A stretch of DNA of 8,862 nucleotides from Candidatus Auribacterota bacterium (GCA_016929035.1 JAFGJP010000122.1:1-8862); one strand, 5' to 3'. Shown: positions 1-6,516, numbered from the stretch's first letter. A program made the numbers and translations. The notes: a model not told the origin generated them from the sequence alone.

Positions 1-10
1 TAATTATATT

Positions 11-42
11 AAAAAAAAGTAAATAGTAATAATAGAATATTA
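11..42 (-). terminator. Possible weak terminator at the end of the signalling operon
   Basis: On the minus strand a 5-bp AT-only inverted repeat (plus-strand TAATA at 27-31 and TATTA at 38-42) overlaps the stop codon of the last operon gene. It is followed, after 8 nt, by a run of eight T (plus-strand A at 11-18). The stem has no G-C pair and is separated from the T-run, so this is a poor intrinsic terminator. It is listed only because it lies where the operon should end. The rest of positions 1-39 is AT-rich with no gene visible. Confidence 0.2.
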
Positions 43-450
43 ACTAATTTTATATTTTTCCTGAATAACTTTGAAAATCCGCTCTTTTGCCTCAAAAAGG
101 CTGACTCCTTTTGGAATGAAATCTTTGACATCCATCTCATCCATGACCTGCCTGTCAGACTCGCCCAACTCTGCCCCATAAGCGCTTATAAGAATAACAA
201 GGATATTTTTTTCAGGATCTTTTTCACGTATTTTTTTTAAAACTTCGATGCCGTCCATAGACGGCATCCTGAGATCCAGCATGACCAGATGAGGATGATT
301 CTTATCACAGATCTCCAGAGCATCGCCAGCGCTTGTCGACTGGAGAACATTGAAGCCCTCGTCTTCCATCGTCGCTTTGAGGAAGTTGACAATGCTCTCT
401 TCATCATCGACGATCAGTATTTTGAATTCTTTCTTTTTCTTGATATTCAT
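40..450 (-). CDS. Stand-alone response regulator receiver (CheY-like), last gene of the operon
   Basis: This 136-residue protein is a single receiver domain with no output domain. It would take phosphate from a histidine kinase onto Asp59. Visible landmarks are the acidic pair D15-D16, the phospho-acceptor D59 in an LDLRMPSMDG motif, the switch Ser89 and the conserved Lys114. The usual Lys-Pro after beta-5 is Lys114-Gly115 here, and the stretch between beta-4 and beta-5 is rich in Asp/Glu, which should alter the alpha4-beta5-alpha5 signalling face. The ATG overlaps the TGA of the upstream hybrid kinase in an ATGA arrangement, with AGAGG just upstream, so translation is probably coupled. That makes the kinase at 447-2114 its most likely phosphodonor (inference). 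The N-terminus is a Lys-rich extension of about 9 residues. The family call is firm; the cellular target is unknown. Confidence 0.95.
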   Translation of the reverse strand: MNIKKKKEFKILIVDDEESIVNFLKATMEDEGFNVLQSTSAGDALEICDKNHPHLVMLDLRMPSMDGIEVLKKIREKDPEKNILVILISAYGAELGESDRQVMDEMDVKDFIPKGVSLFEAKERIFKVIQEKYKIS

Positions 451-2114
451 GGCAAACCTCTTTCATGTTCGCTTTTTGGCTTATCGACAGGCAACTCGAC
501 CGTAAAAACAGTTTTTTTTCCTGGGAGGCTTTCCACCTGAATCTGCCCCTTGTGTTTTTCAACAATCCCGTAGCTTATGGAAAGGCCAAGCCCGTGTCCT
601 TTGTTCACGTCTTTTGTCGTGAAAAAAGGAAAAAAGATCTTGCTGACGTTTTCCTCTTCGATACCAGGGCCGTTATCCGTGATTTCTACAAATATCTTCC
701 CCCCGGACTCCCGCGTTGATATGATCACTGTTCCACCCTGCTCTTCAAGCGCATCCCTTGCATTGAGCAGAATGTTAAAGATCACCTGGGAAATTTGACT
801 CCTGTCGCCGAAAACAGGTGAAATGCCCTCTTCAAGACAACTCTTCACTTCGATTTTAGCTTTCACGAAAAGAACCATCATAAGAGAAAGCGTATCTTTT
901 ATGATGGCATTGATGTCCAGAGCCTGGACATCAAAATCTCTTTTCTGGGAAAAGGTCATCAGGCTGTTGGCGACTTCCTGCGCTCTCACGGCCTGCCGGC
1001 GTATGACATCCAGCGATTCTACGACCTCCTTGGAAAACCCGTAGCGCTCCCTTCGACTGAGCAGAAGTTCAGCTGTCCCTCTAATAGAAAAAACAGGGTT
1101 CCCGATTTCATGGGCAATGCCGGCGGCAAGCTCCCCTGCTGAAGCCAGCTTGGCTGACTGAATAAGCCGCAGCTGGGTCTCTTCAAGCATTTTATTTGTT
1201 TCCTGCAGTTCGCTGACTTTGTCCTGAAGAAGATTATAAAGCCTGGCATTGGCCAGCAATATGCTCAGCTGCTTGCTGATGATTGAAAGAAACTCTATAT
1301 CGCTTCTTAAAAAAGAGCTGTTCTCATTGAAATCTTTGGCAATAAAAAGAACGCCGAGAAAAAAATCCCTGTGTTCAAGCGGAATCGAGAGAATGCCAAG
1401 CTCCATGCCGAGGATGGCTGAATCTTCAATAACGGGAATGTCCGGGCTTTTTTCTGGAAGAAGACGGACATTCGTGTCGCTGGTGTAAAAAACCTTTGTC
1501 TTGCCGCAGGGCTTCCCGGATAAAAAATCTCTCCATTCAAACGATTTTCCTTCAGAGTAAACGCTGTGGATCGCTTTTCCGCTTTCATCGTAAAAAACAA
1601 CGGCTGCCCGCGAGGCGTCCAGATGATCCAACAGAGAAGAAAGCGTTTCTCTGGACACGTCCTTTAAATTCTGCGCTCCCGACATAATCTTGGAGATGTC
1701 GAAAAGCGAAAGAAGCGTTTTCAGGCGAGCATTTTCATTTTCCAGCTGGAATCTTCGCCATGCATTCTCGATGGACTGCAGTATTTCTTCTATGCTGAAA
1801 GGCTTGCGGATATAATCATAGGCCCCTTTCTGCATGGAAATCGTTACGGTCTCCCAGGAGGCATAGGCTGTCATCATGAGAATCACGACATTCGGCCGCT
1901 CTCTTCTGAGCTTTTCTAAAAGTTCCAGGCCGTCCATATCCGGCATCTTGATATCGCAGATGACCATCCGGCAGTCCTTGTCTTCATGGAGAACGGAAAG
2001 GGCTTCCCTGGCGCTGCCGGCAAGCAGGACATTATAGCCGTGTTCCTCCAGAGCCTCTTTCATAAAGGTCAGAACAACGTCTTCATCGTCAACAACAAGT
2101 ATCTTATGCAACAT
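447..2114 (-). CDS. Soluble hybrid histidine kinase, receiver-GAF-HisKA-HATPase
   Basis: This 555-residue cytoplasmic kinase has no membrane segment. An N-terminal receiver (about 1-120) has D9-D10, acceptor D54, T82 and K104. A helical linker leads to a GAF-like sensor domain (about 130-290). A coiled coil (about 295-320) follows, then a HisKA domain with phospho-accepting H335 in an AHEIGNP motif. The HATPase domain has N447/N451 (N box), DNGPG from D480 (G1) and GHGLG from G506 (G2). The kinase core is of the NtrB/HPK4 type. Because the receiver comes first, kinase activity may be gated by phosphorylation from another kinase, plausibly the membrane kinase encoded upstream. In the F box, the usual acidic residue before PFFTTK is Phe495. 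GAGG sits just before the ATG. A 53-bp gap separates it from the upstream kinase gene, and it overlaps the downstream receiver gene by 4 bp. The GAF ligand is not identifiable. Confidence 0.95.
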   Translation of the reverse strand: MLHKILVVDDEDVVLTFMKEALEEHGYNVLLAGSAREALSVLHEDKDCRMVICDIKMPDMDGLELLEKLRRERPNVVILMMTAYASWETVTISMQKGAYDYIRKPFSIEEILQSIENAWRRFQLENENARLKTLLSLFDISKIMSGAQNLKDVSRETLSSLLDHLDASRAAVVFYDESGKAIHSVYSEGKSFEWRDFLSGKPCGKTKVFYTSDTNVRLLPEKSPDIPVIEDSAILGMELGILSIPLEHRDFFLGVLFIAKDFNENSSFLRSDIEFLSIISKQLSILLANARLYNLLQDKVSELQETNKMLEETQLRLIQSAKLASAGELAAGIAHEIGNPVFSIRGTAELLLSRRERYGFSKEVVESLDVIRRQAVRAQEVANSLMTFSQKRDFDVQALDINAIIKDTLSLMMVLFVKAKIEVKSCLEEGISPVFGDRSQISQVIFNILLNARDALEEQGGTVIISTRESGGKIFVEITDNGPGIEEENVSKIFFPFFTTKDVNKGHGLGLSISYGIVEKHKGQIQVESLPGKKTVFTVELPVDKPKSEHERGLP

Positions 2115-2126
2115 GGATCCTCAAAG

Positions 2127-2147
2127 AAAAAATGCAGGTTCAGCATT
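2127..2147 (-). terminator. Weak intercistronic hairpin plus T6 run (possible attenuator)
   Basis: In the only real gap of the operon, the minus strand can form a 5-bp stem (AATGC / GCATT, 7-nt loop) whose 3' arm runs directly into six T residues (plus-strand A at 2127-2132). This has the layout of an intrinsic terminator, but only two of the five pairs are G-C. It could lower expression of the hybrid kinase and the last receiver relative to the upstream genes, or protect an mRNA 3' end. The call rests on layout only. Confidence 0.3.
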
Positions 2148-2167
2148 CAATCTAAAAACCTTATTGT

Positions 2168-3823
2168 CTATGTCCTTATATCGATCACCGGAAGAATAAT
2201 CGTGAAAGTCGACCCTTGCCTTTCCCTGCTTTCAACGAGAATGTCTCCGCCATGATCCTTGACGATGCCATAGCTGAGAGAAAGCCCTAATCCGGTTCCT
2301 TCCCCTGTCTTTCGCGTCGTGAAAAAAGGATCAAAAATTTTTGACAGATTTTCTTTCGGTATGCCGCAGCCGTTATCCTGGATAAAAACCTCGATACAAT
2401 CATGCTGTTCATCTTCTTTTGACTTGCGGAGAAAGGACTTGATCCGGATCGAGCCGTCGGCTTTGTCTCCAATGGCTTTCTGAGCATTAATAAGAATATT
2501 GGTAAAGACCTGCTGGAGCTGATTGGCATTGCTTTGTGTCAGGGGCAGATCTTTTTGAAATGACATCTCAAAGCGGATGTTCTTTGTCTCAAGCTGGCTG
2601 GCGATGATATCCACCGACTCTTTCAGAACAATATTAATATCCGTCGGCTCAAATTCCATTTTTGAGGCGCGGGAGAACCGGAGAAGGTTTCGGATAATCC
2701 TCTTGCATCTCTGAGATTCGCGTGCGATAAGAGACAGATATTTCTCAATGCTGGCGATGTTCTTCTTGACCTCTTCGGGATTCTTTCTGATCTTCTCCAC
2801 GATAAACTGGGAATAGCCGAGAATACCGCCTATGGGATTATTCAGTTCATGAGCTACGCCGGCCGAGAGCTCGCCGACAGCAGCCAGTTTCCCTGCCTGA
2901 ATCAGCTGAAGCTGCATATCTTCGATCTCTTTTGTCCTCTGCCGGACTTTGTTTTCCAGCTCACGGCTGTAATCTTCCAGTTCTCTGTTAGACTTTTCGA
3001 TGACAGAAGCCATAAAATTGAATGCCTCGGCCAGATCGCCGAGTTCGTCATCACGTGTCACATGAACGCGATGTCCGTAGTTGCCTTTTGTGATATGCTT
3101 GATACCGATGAGCAGCCTTTTGATAGGATTGAGGGCCAGGCCGACCATGAAAGAAATCATGATCATGCTGACTCCGGCAATGATGCTGAGAAAAATAGCA
3201 ACATATTTTTTGATGGTTTTCAAAGATTCATTAATATTTTGAAAGCTGAGGACCGTCACGGCATAGCCGATGACGGTTCTTTCGCTGCTTTCCTCGCGCG
3301 ACATGACGTCTTCGAAAACAAGCTCCTCATCTGAAGAGACCTCCTTGAGATAAGTCACCGGAATGGAGATAAGCATCAATTTCTCGTTGTCCTGGTAAAT
3401 AATCTGGGACTGGATTCTTTCTTTATCCAGATACTTGGCGATGCGAACAGGACTGAGGTTAAACGACCTTGAGGCCCTTTTGGCCACAGGCCTTTTTTCC
3501 TCGTCGAAAAATGCTCCGTAAACAACATCAAGATCGTGGACTTCTTTGTATTCGCCAGATCCCTGCTCTTCTCCGACAACGCCTCTGAGAATCCCCTTGA
3601 GGTTTTCTCCGTTTTTCAGCCACAAAAAATATTCCGACTGAGAGTTCTGGGAAAGGGTCTGCGTGAGCGCGACACCTTTTTCCTCGAGCTTTTTTTCAAG
3701 GATCTCTCTGTAGGTGGCAACAAAAAAAGATGTAAAAGAAATAACGATAAACGTAATAAAGACAACAGCTCCTATGGCGAACTGAAGCCTTAAACCGATT
3801 CGAATTTTTTTATTAGGAGACAT
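2168..3823 (-). CDS. Membrane-bound sensor histidine kinase with extracytoplasmic sensor, HAMP, HisKA and HATPase
   Basis: This 551-residue sensor kinase has a short basic N-terminus and TM1 at about 15-36. An extracytoplasmic domain follows (about 37-206; perhaps Cache-like, but I cannot assign a ligand), then TM2 at about 208-231. A HAMP linker covers about 231-283 (NP at 232-233, DELGDLA near 259-265), and a coiled coil covers about 283-312. The HisKA domain has H325 in a GVAHELNNP motif. The HATPase domain has N442/N446, DNGCG from D483, IFDPFFTTR and GTGLG from G509. The HELNNP signature is that of the NtrB/HPK4 group, which commonly signals to sigma-54 activators. The ATG has no good Shine-Dalgarno but lies 11 bp inside the end of the preceding receiver gene, so translational coupling is likely. 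It is the membrane input of the operon; the receivers upstream and the receiver-GAF kinase downstream are candidate partners. Confidence 0.96.
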   Translation of the reverse strand: MSPNKKIRIGLRLQFAIGAVVFITFIVISFTSFFVATYREILEKKLEEKGVALTQTLSQNSQSEYFLWLKNGENLKGILRGVVGEEQGSGEYKEVHDLDVVYGAFFDEEKRPVAKRASRSFNLSPVRIAKYLDKERIQSQIIYQDNEKLMLISIPVTYLKEVSSDEELVFEDVMSREESSERTVIGYAVTVLSFQNINESLKTIKKYVAIFLSIIAGVSMIMISFMVGLALNPIKRLLIGIKHITKGNYGHRVHVTRDDELGDLAEAFNFMASVIEKSNRELEDYSRELENKVRQRTKEIEDMQLQLIQAGKLAAVGELSAGVAHELNNPIGGILGYSQFIVEKIRKNPEEVKKNIASIEKYLSLIARESQRCKRIIRNLLRFSRASKMEFEPTDINIVLKESVDIIASQLETKNIRFEMSFQKDLPLTQSNANQLQQVFTNILINAQKAIGDKADGSIRIKSFLRKSKEDEQHDCIEVFIQDNGCGIPKENLSKIFDPFFTTRKTGEGTGLGLSLSYGIVKDHGGDILVESRERQGSTFTIILPVIDIRT

Positions 3824-4187
3824 CGCCAGAGTGTTTCTTATCTTCGATGCTCTTGATGACTTTTCTCAGCTCACTGATATCAAAAGGCTTGTGAACGCAG
3901 TGGAAAGCCCCGTCTCTCATGCAGCGTTCGCTCAGCTCTTCAGGGTAGCTGTCCATCATGACGACAGCCATTTGAGGATGATGGGATTTTATCTGGGTCA
4001 ACAGTTCATAGCCGTTCATCTCCGGCATATGAACGTCAGAAAAAATAATGTCATAGTCATTTTTTTTTGCCAGCTTGAGAGCATCATACCCATTCCCTAC
4101 GGCATCGACTTCATGCCCATCGCTTTTGAGCACATCAAGAAGCAAAGCTCTAATGATAATTTCGTCGTCAACTATGAGAATTCTCAT
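3813..4187 (-). CDS. Stand-alone receiver domain protein with Asp at the switch Thr/Ser position
   Basis: This 124-residue single receiver domain has D7-D8, phospho-acceptor D51 in SDVHMPEMNG, and K100 followed by Pro-Phe. The normally near-invariant Thr/Ser at the end of beta-4 (T82 in the two neighbouring receivers, in MMTAY and LMTGY) is Asp79 here, in MMDSY, with Ser80 next to it. This residue normally contacts the phosphoryl group and drives the conformational switch, so signalling may be altered or the register shifted to Ser80. The acceptor, acidic pair and Lys are all kept, so phosphorylation is still plausible. The gene overlaps the preceding receiver gene by 20 bp and the following kinase gene by 11 bp. 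The only ribosome-binding signal is a weak GAGAAG before the ATG. There is no output domain; it may act as a phosphorelay intermediate or on the AAA+ activator (inference). Confidence 0.94.
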   Translation of the reverse strand: MRILIVDDEIIIRALLLDVLKSDGHEVDAVGNGYDALKLAKKNDYDIIFSDVHMPEMNGYELLTQIKSHHPQMAVVMMDSYPEELSERCMRDGAFHCVHKPFDISELRKVIKSIEDKKHSGDVS

Positions 4188-4557
4188 CTGTCTTCTCGTC
4201 TAAAAGCCTGTGCGTGATTTCCCGGATACTGTTGATATCGAACGGCTTCAGGATAAAGCCGTTCGCCCCTTTCCCGGTGGATGCGGCTCCGTCTTCATCA
4301 AGAGCATAACCTGTCATCAAGAGCACCTTGATGTCCGGGTAGATTGTTTTGACTTCTTTTAAAACATCATAGCCGTCTTTTCCCTGCATCTTAATATCCG
4401 TAATGACAAGATTGTACTTTTTATTTTTTAGAAGCCCGATCGCCTCCTCTCCTGACTGACACTGCTCCACATCATAGCCGCTGTCTTCAAGCAGATCATA
4501 GAGAAATCCCCGCATAATCTCCTCGTCGTCGACAATAAGGATTTTCTTGGAACTCAT
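4168..4557 (-). CDS. Stand-alone receiver domain protein coupled to the sigma-54 activator
   Basis: This 129-residue single receiver domain has D10-D11, phospho-acceptor D54, switch T82 in LMTGY and K104-Pro-Phe, so all catalytic positions are present. The loop after the acceptor reads DIKMQGKDG, with Gln58 in place of the usual Pro. Its ATG overlaps the TGA of the AAA+ activator gene (ATGA), preceded by GAGGGA, which implies tight translational coupling and similar amounts of the two proteins. Because that activator lacks the N-terminal receiver typical of NtrC, this protein could be the detached regulatory domain working in trans (inference). Its 3' end overlaps the next receiver gene by 20 bp. 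The C-terminal tail after the domain is short and polar and does not look like an output domain. Confidence 0.95.
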   Translation of the reverse strand: MSSKKILIVDDEEIMRGFLYDLLEDSGYDVEQCQSGEEAIGLLKNKKYNLVITDIKMQGKDGYDVLKEVKTIYPDIKVLLMTGYALDEDGAASTGKGANGFILKPFDINSIREITHRLLDEKTDENSHS

Positions 4558-5513
4558 TTTGGTTCCCTCAGACTGTATTCTTTGATCTTTCTGTGCAGTC
4601 TCGGTCGAGATATCTTGAGAATCGAGGCAGCTTTTGACTTATTCCAGCCGCAGAACCTGAGAACTCTTTCAATGTGTATTTTTTCCACCTCCATAAGCGA
4701 GAGGGATTCAAACCGGGACGTTTCTCTGGCTTCTTCACTTTCCTGAGGGGCGAACTCTGTGCGTACGGGAATATCTTCCAGCCAGATCATATCTTTATCG
4801 TTCAAAGCAACAGCTGTCCGTATAATGTTGCGGAGCTCCCGGATGTTGCCGGGCCATTCGTGCTTTAAAATATAGTTCATGGCGACATTAGAGATGCCTT
4901 TGATCTTCTTGCCGAAATCCTTGCAAAAGGCTTTAAGAAAATGCTGGGCCAAAAGGGAAATATCGCCCGGGCGTTCCCGTAGAGGTGGAATATGCAGAAG
5001 GATTTCTCTTATTCGATAATAAAGATCCATCCGAAATTCATCTTTCTGCACTTTACGAACAAGGTCTTTATTGGTTGAAGAAATTATCCGGACATCAGCA
5101 TAAATGGGCTGCTCGCCGCCCACGCGATGGAACGTCTTTGTTTCAATGACCTGAAGAATCTTGGTTTGCACGGAAATGTTCATGTCCCCGATCTCATCCA
5201 GGAAAAGCGTGCCCTCATGGGCCATCTCAAACTTTCCTTTCCTCGTGGATACGGCGCCTGTAAAGGCTCCTTTTTCATATCCAAAAAGCTCGCTCTCAAT
5301 AAGCGAGTCTGGGATAGCCGAACAGTTGACAGAAATAAAAGGACCTGAACCTCTATGGCTTGAAGAATGAATGGCTGAAGCAAGAAGATTCTTTCCTGTT
5401 CCTGACTCACCTGTTATGAGAACAGAAATATCAGATGCCGCTATCTTTTTGGCGACATTGATTATTTTAAGAATATGCGTATCTTGCGTTATGATATCTT
5501 TGAATTCCGCCAC
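4554..5513 (-). CDS. Sigma-54-dependent transcriptional activator without a receiver domain (AAA+ plus Fis-type HTH)
   Basis: This 319-residue enhancer-binding protein remodels sigma-54 RNA polymerase using ATP. The AAA+ domain begins at the N-terminus. It shows Walker A GESGTGK (35-41), switch Asn63, the sigma-54-contacting GAFTGA loop (82-87), Walker B TLFLDEIG (102-109), sensor I STN (146-148), arginine-finger candidates R161 and R167, PPLRERPGDI (176-185) and sensor II WPGNIREL (220-227). A C-terminal Fis-type helix-turn-helix covers about 271-314. NtrC-type proteins usually carry a receiver of about 120 residues in front; here the first 10 residues lead straight into the ATPase, as in PspF. 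The start is GTG, with GGAG 7 nt upstream. The next gene encodes a lone receiver and overlaps by 4 bp. It is the only DNA-binding protein in the window and so the likely output of the relay. Target promoters are not visible here. Confidence 0.96.
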   Translation of the reverse strand: MAEFKDIITQDTHILKIINVAKKIAASDISVLITGESGTGKNLLASAIHSSSHRGSGPFISVNCSAIPDSLIESELFGYEKGAFTGAVSTRKGKFEMAHEGTLFLDEIGDMNISVQTKILQVIETKTFHRVGGEQPIYADVRIISSTNKDLVRKVQKDEFRMDLYYRIREILLHIPPLRERPGDISLLAQHFLKAFCKDFGKKIKGISNVAMNYILKHEWPGNIRELRNIIRTAVALNDKDMIWLEDIPVRTEFAPQESEEARETSRFESLSLMEVEKIHIERVLRFCGWNKSKAASILKISRPRLHRKIKEYSLREPK

Positions 5514-5541
5514 GATATTTCTCCGTTTTTTATGGTCTTAT

Positions 5542-5560
5542 TTGTAACATTATATAACAA
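5542..5560. promoter_or_regulatory. 19-bp imperfect palindrome over the operon -10 box (candidate operator)
   Basis: The plus strand reads TTGTAACAT, T, ATATAACAA. The two 9-bp arms are complementary at 7 of 9 positions around a single central base. The palindrome fully covers the -10 hexamer of the signalling-operon promoter. A dimeric regulator bound here would block transcription, and autoregulation by the Fis-type HTH of the first gene is one possibility. The region is AT-rich, so chance similarity must be kept in mind. Confidence 0.35.
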
Positions 5561-5577
5561 TTAGATCAATATCTGAA
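5549..5577 (-). promoter_or_regulatory. Sigma-70-type promoter of the signalling operon
   Basis: On the minus strand a -35-like TTCAGA (5572-5577; 4 of 6 to consensus) is separated by 17 bp from a perfect -10 TATAAT (5549-5554). The predicted start near 5542 gives a leader of about 28 nt containing the GGAG of the GTG-started first gene. The -35 lies just beyond the stop codon of the inositol-phosphatase-like gene, so read-through from that gene is also possible. No -24/-12 sigma-54 promoter (GG-N10-GC type) was seen here. Confidence 0.6.
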
Positions 5578-5582
5578 CTTTT

Positions 5583-6398
5583 TTATATTTTTTCATAGAG
5601 CTCTAAGAAGTGCAAGGTTATTTCTTGAAGTTCTTTGTGAATGCGGCTGTTGCTGGCAAGAAGGGTTGTCTGTCCCCTGTATAAAAGTTCTCCTGAAAAG
5701 TCAGTGACCCTTCCTCCTGCTTCATGAACAATCAGCTGTCCGGCAGCCACATCCCACTCTTTCAGTCCTTCTTCAAAAAAGCCGTCAAAACGGCCGCAGG
5801 CAACAGAACACAGATCAAGAGCTGCTGAGCCATCCCGCCTGATGCCCTGAGCTTTCTCGACCATGTTTTTAAAAATCCCCAGATAAGGAGAGAGGGACTT
5901 CCGCGTTTCCCTCATGGCATAGGAAAAACCCGTGGCTATGAGAGACTGTTCCAGTGCTTCTGTTTTTGAAACGCAGATCCTTTGCGCATTCAAGAACGCT
6001 CCACCGCCTTTGACGGCTGAGAAAAGCTCGTCTCTGCAGGGATTGCAGACCGCTCCCAGAACGATATCGTCTCTGTATTCAAGAGCGATCGACACGCCGT
6101 ACATCGGATAGCCGTGAACAAAATTCGTCGTTCCGTCGATCGGGTCAATGATCCAGCGAAAGGGTGATTCCTCCCTTCGCTCAAACTGCTCTTCTGAAGT
6201 GATGTTATGTGCCGGATATTCCTTATGGATGCTTCCGCAGATAAAATCCTGAACTTTTCTATCAATATCCGTGACAAGATCCACTTCGCTTTTATGCTCA
6301 ATGCTCTGTATCTTGTTCTCGCTCTGACGAATGATCTCTCCTGATTGCACAGCAAGATTGGCGGCGAATTCCATTAAAGATCTTTTATCGATTTCCAT
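5583..6398 (-). CDS. Inositol monophosphatase family protein (SuhB/IMPase-like)
   Basis: This 271-residue cytoplasmic, Mg2+-dependent, Li+-sensitive-type phosphatase has the usual IMPase length. Visible motifs are DLVTDID (40-46), the metal-binding Glu pair E69-E70 in ITSEE, motif A with D85, D88 and GTTNF (84-93), and motif B WDVAAG from W215 with D216, followed by HEAGG. GIRRDGSAALDLC (185-197) is also typical. Family members hydrolyse myo-inositol-1-phosphate and related sugar or nucleotide phosphates (NADP, PAP, fructose-1,6-bisphosphate), and the exact substrate cannot be read from sequence. An AGGA lies 8 nt before the ATG, which supports this start; Met9 is a less likely alternative. 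The 69-bp gap to the signalling operon holds that operon's own promoter, so a functional link is not implied. The gene diverges from the PAS kinase gene. Confidence 0.95.
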   Translation of the reverse strand: MEIDKRSLMEFAANLAVQSGEIIRQSENKIQSIEHKSEVDLVTDIDRKVQDFICGSIHKEYPAHNITSEEQFERREESPFRWIIDPIDGTTNFVHGYPMYGVSIALEYRDDIVLGAVCNPCRDELFSAVKGGGAFLNAQRICVSKTEALEQSLIATGFSYAMRETRKSLSPYLGIFKNMVEKAQGIRRDGSAALDLCSVACGRFDGFFEEGLKEWDVAAGQLIVHEAGGRVTDFSGELLYRGQTTLLASNSRIHKELQEITLHFLELYEKI

Positions 6399-6430
6399 TA
6401 ATGTTTTCCTATTCTTAAAGACATTTTTAT

Positions 6431-6458
6431 TTGTATTTATTATATTCTAACATATACT
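6431..6458 (+). promoter_or_regulatory. Candidate promoter of the PAS-PAS histidine kinase gene
   Basis: TTGTAT (6431-6436) and TATACT (6453-6458; 5 of 6 to the -10 consensus) are spaced 16 bp apart on the plus strand. A start near 6465 would give a leader of about 70 nt, which would contain the orphan Shine-Dalgarno, the 20-codon leader ORF and the A8 run. The boxes interleave with minus-strand promoter boxes in a very AT-rich stretch, so the call is moderate. Confidence 0.4.
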
Positions 6459-6467
6459 TAATTACAA
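6439..6467 (-). promoter_or_regulatory. Candidate promoter of the inositol monophosphatase-like gene
   Basis: On the minus strand TTGTAA (plus 6462-6467; 4 of 6) lies 17 bp from a perfect TATAAT (plus 6439-6444). An alternative overlapping pair is TTGACT (plus 6474-6479) with TATATG (plus 6451-6456), also 17 bp apart. Either would give a short leader carrying the AGGA ribosome-binding site. The first pair is preferred for its perfect -10. Confidence 0.5.
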
Positions 6468-6480
6468 AGGCCAAGTCAAC

Positions 6481-6488
6481 AGGAGGTG
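6481..6488 (+). promoter_or_regulatory. Orphan perfect Shine-Dalgarno-like sequence
   Basis: AGGAGGTG matches the anti-Shine-Dalgarno of 16S rRNA over its full length, yet no ATG, GTG or TTG follows within the normal 4-12 nt. The nearest ATG is 28 nt downstream (leader ORF, 6517) and the kinase start is 47 nt downstream (6536). It could hold a ribosome in standby, belong to a decayed gene start, or act through RNA folding that shortens the distance. It is the strongest ribosome-binding sequence in the window and serves no obvious start. Confidence 0.45.
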
Positions 6489-6516
6489 AACACAGCGCTC
6501 AAACCGCCGACAGGCA

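Noticed and set aside
2849..3334. A 161-codon open frame on the plus strand
   Set aside because: It lies wholly antisense to the membrane histidine kinase gene, whose HAMP, HisKA and membrane segments are clearly real. Its translation shows no recognisable domain, so it is a shadow frame.
3831..4217. A 128-codon open frame on the plus strand
   Set aside because: It is antisense to two receiver genes with full catalytic motifs, has no recognisable domain or ribosome-binding site, and is best explained as a mirror frame.
4168..4557. Gln for Pro after the phospho-acceptor (MQGKDG) as a functional defect
   Set aside because: All catalytic residues (D10, D11, D54, T82, K104) are present and this loop tolerates variation, so it is noted in the feature but not claimed as significant.
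5514..5582. Sigma-54 promoter for autoregulation of the activator operon
   Set aside because: No GG-N10-GC (-24/-12) pair is present in this AT-rich gap; a sigma-70-type promoter explains it better.
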